DNA of 64,000 nucleotides from Arthrobacter sp. Alg241-R88. Its GTDB lineage: Bacteria > Actinomycetota > Actinomycetes > Actinomycetales > Micrococcaceae. Where the stretch lies: NCBI RefSeq assembly GCF_900537115.1, contig NZ_UNRG01000001.1:497121-561120 (forward strand). Direction: 5' to 3'. A model generated the notes under the pieces. It was not told the origin of the DNA and searched no databases. It saw only the letters and a list, made by a program, of their open reading frames with translations. Shown in pieces: positions 25,766 through 34,514 of the stretch. The stretch's first letter is position 1; each line of letters opens with the position of its first letter. A program made the translations under genes and the position numbers.

Positions 25766-26962
25766 CTAGACCACTACCCTTCGGTGTAGTTTGCGCTGGG
25801 ACTTGGCCCGCCATGCAGGGTTGAAGCGCTCCACCAGCTGGTTCAGGCTCTTGGTTGCAGGGTCCCTCACCGGTTCCTGCAGGATGGGGATTCCGCGGTT
25901 CGTGGAGAGGGAGACCGCCCGGGAACGGGGGATGCTGACATCAACGGGCGCGCCGATGGTGGATTCAAGGTCCTGGACTGTGAGGCCGTTCTTTGCATCG
26001 GCCATGTTTAACACCACGTGGCGGGTCTCCGGGAGCACATCCAGTTGGCGGAGGATGTCCAGGCCGGCGCGCAGGCCTCTCACGCTGGGGATGTCCATGC
26101 CGCTGACCCAGACCACGTCCGTGCACTTTTCCATTGCGGCGAGCCCGATCTCCGGCAGTCCCGGCGCAGTGTCCACCACAACGTACTGGAACTGCTCGGA
26201 CAGCTGTTCAAGCAGGCGGCTAATCTGTTCGGGGGTGATTTCGTCCGCGTCCACCGGCGTCGGGGGAGCGCACAGCGCGTAAATGCTGCCGGGGTGCACG
26301 GTCAGGAATGCTTTGAGCACCAAGGAGTCCTGGCTCGCGGCGGGAGTGACTGCGTCCGTGACCGTGTGTTCGGGATTGAGGTACAGGCCGGAGGCCACGT
26401 CCCCGAACTGCAGGTCCAGGTCCACGATAACCACGCTCATGGGTGCAACTTTGCCCAGCCCGATGGCGATGTTGGTGGCAACGGTGGTCTTGCCCACGCC
26501 GCCCTTGGGGGAAAACACTCCGATGACCAGGCCCTTGGTGGTTTCGGGCGCTTGTTGCGGCACGGCTGCCCGGTAGCGGTGCGTGAAGGATTGGCTTGCA
26601 CGTTCCAGTAGCACACGAAGCTGCGCGGCGTCCGAGTTGGGGGCAACGATGTCCCGGATGCCTGCCCGCATGGCGTGCAGGAGGAATTCGGGGTCGGGCT
26701 CGGCGGCCACCACCACGGTCAGTTCAGGGAAACCGACGTTGAGGACGGTGGCGAACCGCAGTGCTTCATCCAAGGGCACATCCGGCCCTAGGACCAGTAC
26801 TTCGGGGTGCTCCTGGTCGAGGCTGGCGAAGAGGTCGTGGGGATCCGCGGGCAGCAGGCTGGTGAAGAAGGTCTGCACGCCGCCCTGGAGTCCGCCGGCA
26901 ACAGCCTGGCGGAGGCGGGAATCGAAATCGACGTCCGGGGTGATGAGGACAAAGCGGCTCAT
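25766..26962 (-). CDS. tadZ: Tad pilus localisation ATPase TadZ/CpaE, locus 1
   Basis: 398 aa. A degenerate receiver-like domain at residues 1-125 (FVLITPDVDFDSRLRQAVAG) precedes a MinD/ParA-type ATPase with the deviant Walker A SPKGGVGKTTVATNIAIGLG and VIVDLDLQFGDVASGLYLNP, then YVVVDTAPGLPEIGLAAME. TadZ proteins direct pilus machinery to a cell site. The ATG overlaps the cpaB stop (ATGA). A short basic C-terminus (KSQRKLHRRVVV) ends it. Confidence 0.88.
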   Translation of the reverse strand: MSRFVLITPDVDFDSRLRQAVAGGLQGGVQTFFTSLLPADPHDLFASLDQEHPEVLVLGPDVPLDEALRFATVLNVGFPELTVVVAAEPDPEFLLHAMRAGIRDIVAPNSDAAQLRVLLERASQSFTHRYRAAVPQQAPETTKGLVIGVFSPKGGVGKTTVATNIAIGLGKVAPMSVVIVDLDLQFGDVASGLYLNPEHTVTDAVTPAASQDSLVLKAFLTVHPGSIYALCAPPTPVDADEITPEQISRLLEQLSEQFQYVVVDTAPGLPEIGLAAMEKCTDVVWVSGMDIPSVRGLRAGLDILRQLDVLPETRHVVLNMADAKNGLTVQDLESTIGAPVDVSIPRSRAVSLSTNRGIPILQEPVRDPATKSLNQLVERFNPAWRAKSQRKLHRRVVV

Positions 26963-27729
26963 TTGTAGAGGTCCTGCCTGGTCATGACACGCGGTCCGCT
27001 GTCCTGTGCATCGAGCGGTTCCTTGCTGAGCCAGAGGGCGGCAAATTCGGAGGCAAAAACGATCTTGTCCGCGTTGATGTCGTTCACGGCAACGGTGACC
27101 ATCAGCAGCCCGGTGGGAAGGTTCACGTCGCGCGGATCCGGTGCCGGTTCCGCGCTCGCCGACGGTGCCGGTTTGGCAACCGCTCCTTCGGGGGCCCTTT
27201 GAACGGCGGTGACCAGTGCCTTGTGGATGGAGAGCTGGACGGTTTCCTTGTCCGGCTTCGCCTCCAGGCCGCCGTTGGGCATGGTGATGAAGATACCTAC
27301 GGTGTCTCCGGCTGCAAGGCGGCCGCCTACAACGCGCTGTGGTTCGAGCTGAAATGAGACTTCCTGCAGGCCCGGCGGGATGGGGACCGAACCCAGGGTC
27401 TTCAGGTCTTCAGCTGAGATGAGGCGTTCCGCGAGGAGCTGTTCGCCGGGAACAAGGTCAGCGGAGGTGACTTTTCCTGCAGCTCCCTCCAGCGTGTTCA
27501 GGGCCGTTTTGGCCACGGCGGTGCCGGGCAACTGCTGGAGGGCAACTGAGGCCTGCAGTGTCTCCGCCGATGAACCCGCCGGGACGGCTTTGGTGACCAC
27601 CAGGACGTTCACCGGATCGAGGCCGCTGACGGCTCGCTGGTCCGCGCCTTGGGCGTACGACACCACGATCACGGCGCCCACCATGGCCAGCACGACTGCG
27701 ACGACTCCTGCCAACAAACGTGACTTCAC
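26959..27729 (-). CDS. cpaB: Tad pilus protein CpaB/RcpC with SAF domain, locus 1
   Basis: 256 aa. One N-terminal membrane anchor (LLAGVVAVVLAMVGAVIVVS) leaves the rest extracytoplasmic. A SAF domain covers about residues 40-110 (VLVVTKAVPAGSSAETLQ ... LVPGEQLLAERLIS). The middle has the usual LEPQRVVGGRLAAGDTVGIF. In diderms CpaB works with the secretin; no secretin gene is present here, as expected for a monoderm. GTG start with CAGGAG upstream. Confidence 0.85.
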   Translation of the reverse strand: MKSRLLAGVVAVVLAMVGAVIVVSYAQGADQRAVSGLDPVNVLVVTKAVPAGSSAETLQASVALQQLPGTAVAKTALNTLEGAAGKVTSADLVPGEQLLAERLISAEDLKTLGSVPIPPGLQEVSFQLEPQRVVGGRLAAGDTVGIFITMPNGGLEAKPDKETVQLSIHKALVTAVQRAPEGAVAKPAPSASAEPAPDPRDVNLPTGLLMVTVAVNDINADKIVFASEFAALWLSKEPLDAQDSGPRVMTRQDLYK

Positions 27730-27770
27730 TGACTGCTCCTGTGTGTTCGAAAATCATGGTGTTGCCTGAA

Positions 27771-28802
27771 TTAACTGCCGAGCGCGACGACAGTGGCACC
27801 GTCGGGATTGATCGGCCCCAGGGCGTAGCCGTTGGCCAGGGAGACGTACTTGACGAATGTTCCGATGATGCCGCGGCAGGGTTCTTTGCATTCAAGAGCT
27901 GCGGGCACGTCCGGCGCCCTGTTGCGGAAGGTGTAGGGCAGGCCCGTGCTTCCGACTTTCCACCCTGCGACTTTGAAAGCGGCGAAGGTGGTGAGCCCGA
28001 AGACCGCGTTGGTTCCTGTGCCGGTCACACTGTTGAAGATGGGGAGCAGAAGGATGACGTCCTTGCCTGCGTTTATGTCAGCCGCCCACGAATTGAGCGT
28101 GGCATCACAATTAGGTGGAGCATTGTTGCCTGTATCACCGCCTGCCGTGCTGGTGGAAATATCGATGAGCGCGCCGCACGCACCGGGGTCCTGCTTGAGT
28201 TCACCGAATCCGCCTTCAACTGCAGCTCCGGACGGGCCGTAATTGCAGTCGGCGTTGGCGTTCTTGCCGTGCAGTTGGAGGAGCTGCATCACGTCGGTAT
28301 TGTTGCGCACCTGGCAGACCGAGACTGTGATGGGGAATGGGGTTGGTCCTTTTTCTGGGCTGCCCCAATGGACAGTGGCCGGTGCGGTTACTTCGGTGGT
28401 GTTTATGCCCAGGGCTCGGGCGAAGAAGAGGGATACTTTGTTGGGGGAGTGGCCGGCTTCCTGTGCGGAAGCTGTAACAGTTATTGTCCGGGTAGCGGTG
28501 TCCAGGACGGCGGACTTGATGTTGCTGAGTCCGTCAACGGCATTGCGGTTGGTGAGCCCAGCTGCCAGGGTCGACGTGGCGGAGCAGTCCGGGTCGCTTT
28601 CACTCTTGGCGCATTTTTGGGCTATGGCGAGCGCGGCGGCATCGGCACCGTTACGGAGTTGGGTTCGTTCGGCGTACAGCATGCCCACATCAACGGCGAT
28701 CGCGCCGAAGCCCAACAGCGCCAGGAGCATAAAGGCGACGATGACGCTGACGGCACCGCGTTCACCGTCGTGGTCAACATGTGTGAAACTCAACCGCCGC
28801 AC
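27771..28802 (-). CDS. TadG-like pseudopilin/Flp-associated protein, locus 1
   Basis: 343 aa. It begins with a short charged stretch and the TadE/TadG N-terminal motif GERGAVSVIVAFMLLALLGF, then AIAVDVGMLYAERTQLRNGADAAALA, typical of TadG-like proteins. The remainder is a secreted domain of about 290 residues with four or more Cys residues and many Gly/Asn/Thr. GTG start overlaps the end of tadE by 13 nt, with AAAGGAG inside tadE. Likely a minor structural or surface component of the pilus. Confidence 0.8.
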   Translation of the reverse strand: MRRLSFTHVDHDGERGAVSVIVAFMLLALLGFGAIAVDVGMLYAERTQLRNGADAAALAIAQKCAKSESDPDCSATSTLAAGLTNRNAVDGLSNIKSAVLDTATRTITVTASAQEAGHSPNKVSLFFARALGINTTEVTAPATVHWGSPEKGPTPFPITVSVCQVRNNTDVMQLLQLHGKNANADCNYGPSGAAVEGGFGELKQDPGACGALIDISTSTAGGDTGNNAPPNCDATLNSWAADINAGKDVILLLPIFNSVTGTGTNAVFGLTTFAAFKVAGWKVGSTGLPYTFRNRAPDVPAALECKEPCRGIIGTFVKYVSLANGYALGPINPDGATVVALGS

Positions 28803-29179
28803 AGCATTGCTCCTTTGCCCGTCATCTCGAACGGGCCGGCTATGCCCGTCATAGTGGACAGGCTGTAGGTGATGGTGATGGACACCCGGTGCCCGGGTGC
28901 ACAGTTGGCGGCGCCGGTATCGAGGTTCTTGAAGTCGATGTTTGAATCAACCAGTTGCGGCTGGAGGGAGACAGCCGTGCTTTTGGCTGCGCTTCGGGCC
29001 GCGGTCATGTTGTTTGAGATGGCCATAACCCGAACGCCTTCGCGGGCGGCAGCGGCCAGCGATGCCTGAGCGTTGTAGGCACGGCTGAACTCCATGATGC
29101 CCAGTAGCAGCATGACCAGGATGGGGGCCACAATAGCGAACTCGACCGCAACAGCTCCGCGTTCCGATGCCCTGGACAT
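28790..29179 (-). CDS. tadE: TadE-like minor pseudopilin, locus 1
   Basis: 129 aa. Class-III prepilin-like leader ASERG followed by AVAVEFAIVAPILVMLLLGI, with cleavage expected after the Gly and the conserved Glu at mature position 5; then MEFSRAYNAQASLAAAAREG. The C-terminal half is a small extracytoplasmic domain with two Cys near the end (NCAPGH, MLCGG). AAAGG precedes the ATG. A strong hairpin separates it from the flp gene. Confidence 0.85.
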   Translation of the reverse strand: MSRASERGAVAVEFAIVAPILVMLLLGIMEFSRAYNAQASLAAAAREGVRVMAISNNMTAARSAAKSTAVSLQPQLVDSNIDFKNLDTGAANCAPGHRVSITITYSLSTMTGIAGPFEMTGKGAMLCGG

Positions 29180-29220
29180 GGTGGTGCCTTTCAGCAGTGA
29201 AGATCTGGGGTGGAAAAGCG

Positions 29221-29251
29221 GAGTGGCGGCGGCTGATTGCCGCCGCCACTC
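29221..29251 (-). terminator. GC hairpin between flp and tadE, locus 1
   Basis: Perfect 13-bp stem GAGTGGCGGCGGC (29221-29233) / GCCGCCGCCACTC (29239-29251), 5-nt loop, 46 bp after the flp stop in the direction of transcription and without a T-run. A similar structure occurs at the same place in locus 2 (36704-36730). Likely an attenuator or 3' stabiliser giving more pilin mRNA than mRNA of the machinery genes. Confidence 0.6.
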
Positions 29252-29297
29252 TCATAGGTGGTTCTGCGCTGCGTGCCTCAAGAAATAAGGCTCCGGC

Positions 29298-29537
29298 CTA
29301 CTTTGAGCACGAGGCTAGAACGGCGGTGGTGCCCGTTCCGCTGGCAGGCGTATAAACTCCGCCCTTGAGCTGGCAGTTTACGGTGTCAAACATCGCGTCC
29401 AGCTGGCCACCGAGAAGGCTGACGGCGACGATAATGACGACTGCGATGAGGCCGACCATGATGCCGTATTCGACGGCGGTGGCGCCCTTTTCGTTGCGCT
29501 GGAGGCGGACTGCCAGGTTGGTGTAGAGAGAAAGCAT
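29298..29537 (-). CDS. flp: Flp-type major pilin, locus 1
   Basis: 79 aa. Short basic leader ending NEKG, then ATAVEYGIMVGLIAVVIIVA: cleavage by the TadV-type peptidase is expected after that Gly (GATAVEY, Glu at +5). The remaining about 35 residues contain one Cys in the middle (VNCQLKGG) and one near the end (LASCSK), which could form a disulfide. AGGAG precedes the ATG. It is the first gene of tad operon 1. Confidence 0.9.
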   Translation of the reverse strand: MLSLYTNLAVRLQRNEKGATAVEYGIMVGLIAVVIIVAVSLLGGQLDAMFDTVNCQLKGGVYTPASGTGTTAVLASCSK

Positions 29538-29728
29538 TTGAGACTCCTGAGCGAGTGGGGAAGCTGGTCCTGCACCAGCTCTGAAATCAAGTTAGCAACG
29601 CTTGATTCGACATCGACGCGATCTTGGAGCATCCTGTGACAACACTTCTCAACCTGCACTCTTCCTGCGCTTTTGCTTCGTGCGTATTGCGCTAACGCTG
29701 GGATTCCGAAGTCAGTGGCCACGCAAAC

Positions 29729-29761
29729 GGACCCCCTCGGTTCTGGGTGCCGAGGGAGTCC
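29729..29761 (-). terminator. terminator-like hairpin after tad operon 2
   Basis: GGACCCCCTCGG (29729-29740) and CCGAGGGAGTCC (29750-29761) form a 12-bp stem (one wobble or mismatch) with a 9-nt loop; on the minus strand it is followed by GTTTG. It lies after the last gene of locus 2 and before flp of locus 1, dividing the two tad operons. The 29538-29728 stretch then holds the presumed locus 1 promoter. Confidence 0.6.
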
Positions 29762-29801
29762 GGTATTGGGGGCGCCAGATTGCGCCGTTGCGGGGGATTC
29801 G

Positions 29802-30014
29802 CTAAGGAATGCCTAGTGCGGTCTTCACGCCAGCGGTGAGGAAACCGAAAACGGAACTGAGTGAGGTCCCGAACAGACCTACACCGGCGACTATAACCAT
29901 GGCTATGAAGCCAGTCAGGATGCTGTACTCCGTGGCGGTGGCGCCATATTCCTGATGACGGAAGGCCGTGAGTATGTGGGACGCGCCGTTCAGAAGCCGT
30001 GTTAGGTAATTCAC
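29802..30014 (-). CDS. divergent Flp-family pilin at the end of tad operon 2
   Basis: 70 aa with the prepilin motif QEYG then ATATEYSILTGFIAMVIVAG (cleavage after Gly, Glu at +5). The 26-residue leader is longer than that of most neighbours, and the mature tail (SLSSVFGFLTAGVKTALGIP) differs from the other Flp proteins. It starts only 8 bp after tadC of locus 2 and is followed by a terminator-like hairpin, so it belongs to operon 2 despite lying next to locus 1. Possibly a minor pilin. CCTAGGAGAACC precedes the ATG. Confidence 0.82.
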   Translation of the reverse strand: MNYLTRLLNGASHILTAFRHQEYGATATEYSILTGFIAMVIVAGVGLFGTSLSSVFGFLTAGVKTALGIP

Positions 30015-30022
30015 TGGTTCTC

Positions 30023-30895
30023 CTAGGAAAAGGCTGCGATGATGTTCATGACGGCCGGCCCCAGCAGGATGATGAAGAGGGTCGGGAAGATGAAGAAGAT
30101 GAGCGGAAACAGGATCTTCACCGGAATTTTCATCGCATGTTCTTCTGCACGCTGGCGGCGCTTCAACCGCATCTCGTTGGCTTGAACTTTCAGGACCTTG
30201 GCTATAGCGATGCCGTAGGCGTCTGCCTGGACAATGGCCCGAATGAACGAGCGCAGGTCGGGCACGTCAACGCGATCGGCCATATCCAAATAGGCCTCTT
30301 TTCGTGAGCGTCCTACTTGCATGTCCTGAAGCGTTCGGGTCATCTCATCCGCCAAGGGACCGCTACCGTTCTGTGCTGTTCGGGCCATCGCAGCTTCAAA
30401 CCCTAAACCTGCCTGCACGGAAATCAGCATTTGATCCAAAGTATTGGGCAGTTCCTGCCGAATCTTCGCCCTGCGCTTTTCGGCGTTGCTGCGCACCAAA
30501 AGGTCAGGTGCAAAATAGCCGAAAGCTATGGCGGCCAGCAGGATTGCAAAGCGCGCCGGCGATGGCGAAGAAAGGAAATGCAGCAAACCGAGGATGCCTG
30601 CCCCTAGAGCAAGAAGGGGCTTTACAACCAGGAGACGCTCCAAGGGCCATTCCTTCGGCCGGCCTACAGCTGCAAGCTGCTTGTCCAGCCAGGCAACATA
30701 GTTTGCGGGCGTTATCTTGCGTGCGACCTCACTGAACTGTGCGGAAAGGTTTTGCGGTGCGGCGTCGCGGGCACGCTGACCAAGATTGGCTTGTATATTT
30801 CGCAAGGCAACCCGGTCAGTCGCCGCGACGGACCAAACCAGATACGCAATGGGTAACACTATGGCCAGTATGGCTCCGAGCGCTATCGGGGACAT
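30023..30895 (-). CDS. tadC: Tad pilus platform protein TadC, locus 2
   Basis: 290 aa, T2SSF type, with the same layout as the locus 1 copy: N-terminal membrane segment (IALGAILAIVLPIAYLVWSV), LPNTLDQMLISVQAGLGFEA in the cytosolic domain, LQDMQVGRSRKEAYLDMADR, and a hydrophobic C-terminus (ILFPLIFFIFPTLFIILLG). GAGAGG precedes the ATG, 12 bp after tadB. The pairs of homologues suggest an old duplication; many substitutions separate the copies. Confidence 0.88.
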   Translation of the reverse strand: MSPIALGAILAIVLPIAYLVWSVAATDRVALRNIQANLGQRARDAAPQNLSAQFSEVARKITPANYVAWLDKQLAAVGRPKEWPLERLLVVKPLLALGAGILGLLHFLSSPSPARFAILLAAIAFGYFAPDLLVRSNAEKRRAKIRQELPNTLDQMLISVQAGLGFEAAMARTAQNGSGPLADEMTRTLQDMQVGRSRKEAYLDMADRVDVPDLRSFIRAIVQADAYGIAIAKVLKVQANEMRLKRRQRAEEHAMKIPVKILFPLIFFIFPTLFIILLGPAVMNIIAAFS

Positions 30896-30907
30896 GACGA
30901 ACCTCTC

Positions 30908-31864
30908 TCAGTATTTCGGCTTGATCAGTCGGCTGAGCCAGAAGCCACCCGCGGTGAGCATCAGAGCCGCGGTACTGAGCATCAGGAAGCCCGGAGCTGT
31001 GCTGGTAAAGGTCGTAGCGTACTGATCATTGATGAGGATCAGGGCGAAGAAGAGCACAATTGGGAGACCCATGAGTACACCGGCAGACATCTTTCCCTCA
31101 GCACTTAGCGCCTTTACTTGGCGGCGGATTTGGTTTCGGTCACGGATTGTTTCACCGACGTGGTCAAGCACTTCAGCGAGGTCACCACCCACTTCGCGAT
31201 GGATTTCGATTGCCTGTGAGATCCAGGCGAAGTCCTCGCTGCCCGTGCGTGCGGAGACATCGATCATGGACTCCCCAAGGTCCCTGCCAATCCTGGTTTC
31301 GTTCACGATTCGGCTCAGCTCCTCGGACATTGGAGCATCCGATTCGCGTGCAGAAGCGTCGACCGCCCTTAGAAGGCTGTGTCCCGCCCGCATGCTTCCG
31401 GTCAGCATTTGCAGCGTGTCCGGAAGTTGCTCGTCGAACTTGCTTTTTCGCCTCGTTGTCAGCAGCGAGATGTAAGCAAGCATGCCTGCCGGGACAACAG
31501 CAGTCAGCAGGATGGCGAAGAACAAACCGCCCATTGAAAAACCGAAGACAGTACCGGCTAGCGTCCCCGCGCCTATCATGAGCAGGAAGTCTGCTGGCTG
31601 GGTCTTTAGTCCTGCACGTTCAAGTTTTTCCCTGCTGACCAGGAAATCGTTCTTGCCTTTTAGCTGTTTGTTGATGGCCCCGACCGCAGAGTCTGTCAAA
31701 ACGGTCAACTTCGAAGCGCCTCCAACAACGTCCGGCCGTCGCCTTGATAACGGAATGGCGTTCCGCGGCTTTAGGACAACCACGAAGAAGACCATGAGTG
31801 CGCCAAGAACCATCGACACGCCTGCGAGCAGCATCACAATGGAGGCTTCGGAAGACTCCATCAC
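30908..31864 (-). CDS. tadB: Tad pilus platform protein TadB, locus 2
   Basis: 318 aa, T2SSF type. N-terminal membrane segment (IVMLLAGVSMVLGALMVFFV), central pair near 95-140, cytosolic domain with QLPDTLQMLTGSMRAGHSLL and the TadB motif AIEIHREVGGDLAEVLDHVG, C-terminal membrane pair. The start is GTG 31864 (overlapping the tadA stop, GTGA) or the adjacent ATG 31861. Counterpart of 23276-24208. Confidence 0.88.
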   Translation of the reverse strand: MMESSEASIVMLLAGVSMVLGALMVFFVVVLKPRNAIPLSRRRPDVVGGASKLTVLTDSAVGAINKQLKGKNDFLVSREKLERAGLKTQPADFLLMIGAGTLAGTVFGFSMGGLFFAILLTAVVPAGMLAYISLLTTRRKSKFDEQLPDTLQMLTGSMRAGHSLLRAVDASARESDAPMSEELSRIVNETRIGRDLGESMIDVSARTGSEDFAWISQAIEIHREVGGDLAEVLDHVGETIRDRNQIRRQVKALSAEGKMSAGVLMGLPIVLFFALILINDQYATTFTSTAPGFLMLSTAALMLTAGGFWLSRLIKPKY

Positions 31865-33318
31865 CGTCCCCTGACTGCTTGTGCGCCAAAGACCGCCGGC
31901 GATATCTTGATTCCTAGCTCTTCGAATCTGTCAGTGAAACGTGGCCGGACCCCTGTCGGTATTGGCTTCCCCAAGAAGCGGCCATTGGCGTCAATGCCTG
32001 CCGAGTAGTCGAAGACAAAGGCGTCCTGAAGGGTGACGATGTCTCCTTCCATGCCCTGGACTTCCGTTATGTGCGTTACTCGCCGAGAGCCGTCACGAAG
32101 CCGCGAGATGTGCACGATGAGGTTCACCGCTGATGCGATTTGTTCCCGAATCGCTCTCAGCGGCAAATCCATGCCCGCCATGAGGACCAAAGTCTCCAAA
32201 CGGGCTACTGCATCCCGGGGGGAGTTAGCATGCACCGTCGAGATCGAGCCGTCATGGCCAGTGTTCATTGCTTGAAGCATGTCCAGCGACTCGCCACCAC
32301 GTACTTCACCCACCACAATCCGGTCAGGCCTCATACGAAGCGAGTTGCGGACCAAGTCACGGATCGAGACTTCGCCCTTACCTTCGATGTTTGCGGGCCG
32401 GCTCTCCAACCTCACCACGTGATCCTGCTGCAACTGCAGCTCGACCGCATCCTCGATCGTCACGATGCGATCTGTGGCAGGTATGAAGGAGGACAGTACA
32501 TTCAGCATGGTCGTCTTTCCCGTGCCGGTGCCGCCCGAGACGATGATGTTCATCTTCGCCAGAACGCATGCCTGGAGAAGTTCGGCCATCTCAGGGGAGA
32601 GGCTGCCAAAGCTGATGAGCTTTTGAACCGTCAGAGCCTCTCGTCCGAACTTTCGAATGGTCAATGAGGCACCATTCACGGCGAGGGGTGGGATGATGGC
32701 GTTGACGCGTGAACCGTCTGCCAACCGCGCATCAACCAGGGGCGAAGATTCGTCAATACGGCGTCCGATTCTGGTAACGATCCGTTCGATCACCCGACGG
32801 AGTGCTTCTTCGCTGCTGAACTTGGTATCAGTGAGAAACAGGTGACCGTTCCGCTCCACATAAATCTGGTCAGCACGATTCACCATGATTTCTGTAACAG
32901 AGGGATCATCCAGGTACCGCTGCATCGGGCCGTGGCCCAGGACGTCGTCAATGATTTCGCGCGTCAGGCGCTGGCGCTCGCCTTGCGACAAGGGAACCTG
33001 TTCTTCATCGACAACCGCCTTCAGCTCATCCTTGACGAACTGATGCAGTTCAGATTCCTCCAATGAGGAATCTGTGATTCGAGAACCAAGCCGCTCGTAC
33101 AACGCCTGGCTGGCGCGTTCCTTCAAACCAGCCAGAGCTTCGCTCGCGTTCCCTGTTGTAACCTGCACAGCTGAGGGGGCTTGTGCTTGTTCCGTAGCTT
33201 GAGCTTGCTGAATGGTACTGAGGGTGGATGGTAAGGATGGTGAGGTGGAGGCGACCGGCAGATCAAAGCTGTTACCTTCGTCGCCCCGCAACTTAGCGAA
33301 TCGGTGTGAGAGAGTCAC
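31861..33318 (-). CDS. tadA: Tad pilus assembly ATPase TadA/CpaF, locus 2
   Basis: 485 aa secretion ATPase. After a Ser/Gln/Ala-rich linker (about 20-60) come the N-terminal domain ([20 protein letters not shown]) and the RecA core: Walker [46 protein letters not shown] and [17 protein letters not shown]. Shorter linker than the locus 1 copy, otherwise closely similar over the core. GTG start overlaps the tadZ stop (GTGA). Confidence 0.92.
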   Translation of the reverse strand: MTLSHRFAKLRGDEGNSFDLPVASTSPSLPSTLSTIQQAQATEQAQAPSAVQVTTGNASEALAGLKERASQALYERLGSRITDSSLEESELHQFVKDELKAVVDEEQVPLSQGERQRLTREIIDDVLGHGPMQRYLDDPSVTEIMVNRADQIYVERNGHLFLTDTKFSSEEALRRVIERIVTRIGRRIDESSPLVDARLADGSRVNAIIPPLAVNGASLTIRKFGREALTVQKLISFGSLSPEMAELLQACVLAKMNIIVSGGTGTGKTTMLNVLSSFIPATDRIVTIEDAVELQLQQDHVVRLESRPANIEGKGEVSIRDLVRNSLRMRPDRIVVGEVRGGESLDMLQAMNTGHDGSISTVHANSPRDAVARLETLVLMAGMDLPLRAIREQIASAVNLIVHISRLRDGSRRVTHITEVQGMEGDIVTLQDAFVFDYSAGIDANGRFLGKPIPTGVRPRFTDRFEELGIKISPAVFGAQAVRGR

Positions 33319-34514
33319 TGGACTACCGCCCTTCGGTGCAGCTTCTTGCGTGGGGCTTCCCAGTTGGGTTTGAAGCGCTCCACCAACTGCCTTAGACCTT
33401 TCGCTGCCGAGTCTCGGCTCCCGTCCTGGAGGAGGGGAACGCCCTTATTGGTGGAAAACGGAACAGCACGCGAGCGGGGAAGAACAACGTCAACGGGAGC
33501 GCCGATCGTCGCCTCCACGTCCTGAACCGTGAGCCCGGTCTTTCGGTCAGCCATATTGAGGACCACGTGTCTGTTATCGGGAAGCAGATCCAGTTCCGAA
33601 AGAATTTGGAACCCAGTCCGCAAGCCGCGGATGCTCGGAATGTCCATACCGCAAACCCAAACAGCATCAGTGGCCTGTTCCAAGGTGGCCAGCACGTGCT
33701 CACCAAGCCCCGGGGCTGTATCCACCACCACATATTGGAATTCGGCGCGCAGCTGGCGCAGCAAGTGGCTGATGTGCTCGCCGCTGATTCTGTCCATGTC
33801 GATGGGATTGCGGGGCGCGCAGAGGACGTACATATTCCCTGCATGCAGGGACAGGTAGGTCTTCAGGACCATGGCATCTTGGCTGGCTGCTCCAACCACG
33901 GCATCGGTAATGGTGAAATCGGGTTCGAGCATCAATCCACTGGCTATGTCACCAAACTGGAGGTCAAGGTCTACTACGACCACGCTCATCGGTGCTATTT
34001 GTCCGAGTCCAATCGCCAGGTTGCTCGCGACCGTCGTCTTACCGACTCCGCCCTTGGGCGACATGACCGCAATGACGCGCCCGCCCTCTGCCGTAGGACG
34101 TTCAGCGGTATTAGGACCCAAACCTCGACGGCGTCCTGCCGCGGCCAGGCTCGCTCGCTCCACCAGAGCACGCACCTGGTCCATGTCAGCGGCCGGTGGA
34201 ATGAGATCCCTGATGCCGGAACGCATGGCGTTCAGGGCGAGGTTTCCATCATCGTCTGCGGCCAAAACGATGCTGATTTCCGGGTACTGAAGGTCGAGGA
34301 CCGCGGCGAACTTAAGCGCCTCATCCTGCGGAAGCCCCGGGCCGAGGATCAAGACCTCTGGGGGCTCACCGGCCTGCTGCCTGAGGATGTCTTCCGGAGA
34401 ATCGGGCAGGTAGGCGGCCTGAAAGTACTGGAGAGATCCGCTCAGCGGGGCCACTGACGCTCGCACCTTGCGTTCATACTCCACGGAGGGTGAGATCAGA
34501 ATGAAACGGCTCAT
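33315..34514 (-). CDS. tadZ: Tad pilus localisation ATPase TadZ/CpaE, locus 2
   Basis: 399 aa. Receiver-like N-terminal domain (FILISPSVEYERKVRASVAP), then MinD/ParA ATPase with SPKGGVGKTTVASNLAIGLG, VVVDLDLQFGDIASGLMLEP and VVVDTAPGLGEHVLATLEQA. The C-terminus [10 protein letters not shown] resembles that of the locus 1 copy. Its ATG overlaps the cpaB stop (ATGA), and tadA overlaps its end, so cpaB-tadZ-tadA-tadB are all coupled. Confidence 0.88.
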   Translation of the reverse strand: MSRFILISPSVEYERKVRASVAPLSGSLQYFQAAYLPDSPEDILRQQAGEPPEVLILGPGLPQDEALKFAAVLDLQYPEISIVLAADDDGNLALNAMRSGIRDLIPPAADMDQVRALVERASLAAAGRRRGLGPNTAERPTAEGGRVIAVMSPKGGVGKTTVASNLAIGLGQIAPMSVVVVDLDLQFGDIASGLMLEPDFTITDAVVGAASQDAMVLKTYLSLHAGNMYVLCAPRNPIDMDRISGEHISHLLRQLRAEFQYVVVDTAPGLGEHVLATLEQATDAVWVCGMDIPSIRGLRTGFQILSELDLLPDNRHVVLNMADRKTGLTVQDVEATIGAPVDVVLPRSRAVPFSTNKGVPLLQDGSRDSAAKGLRQLVERFKPNWEAPRKKLHRRAVVQ

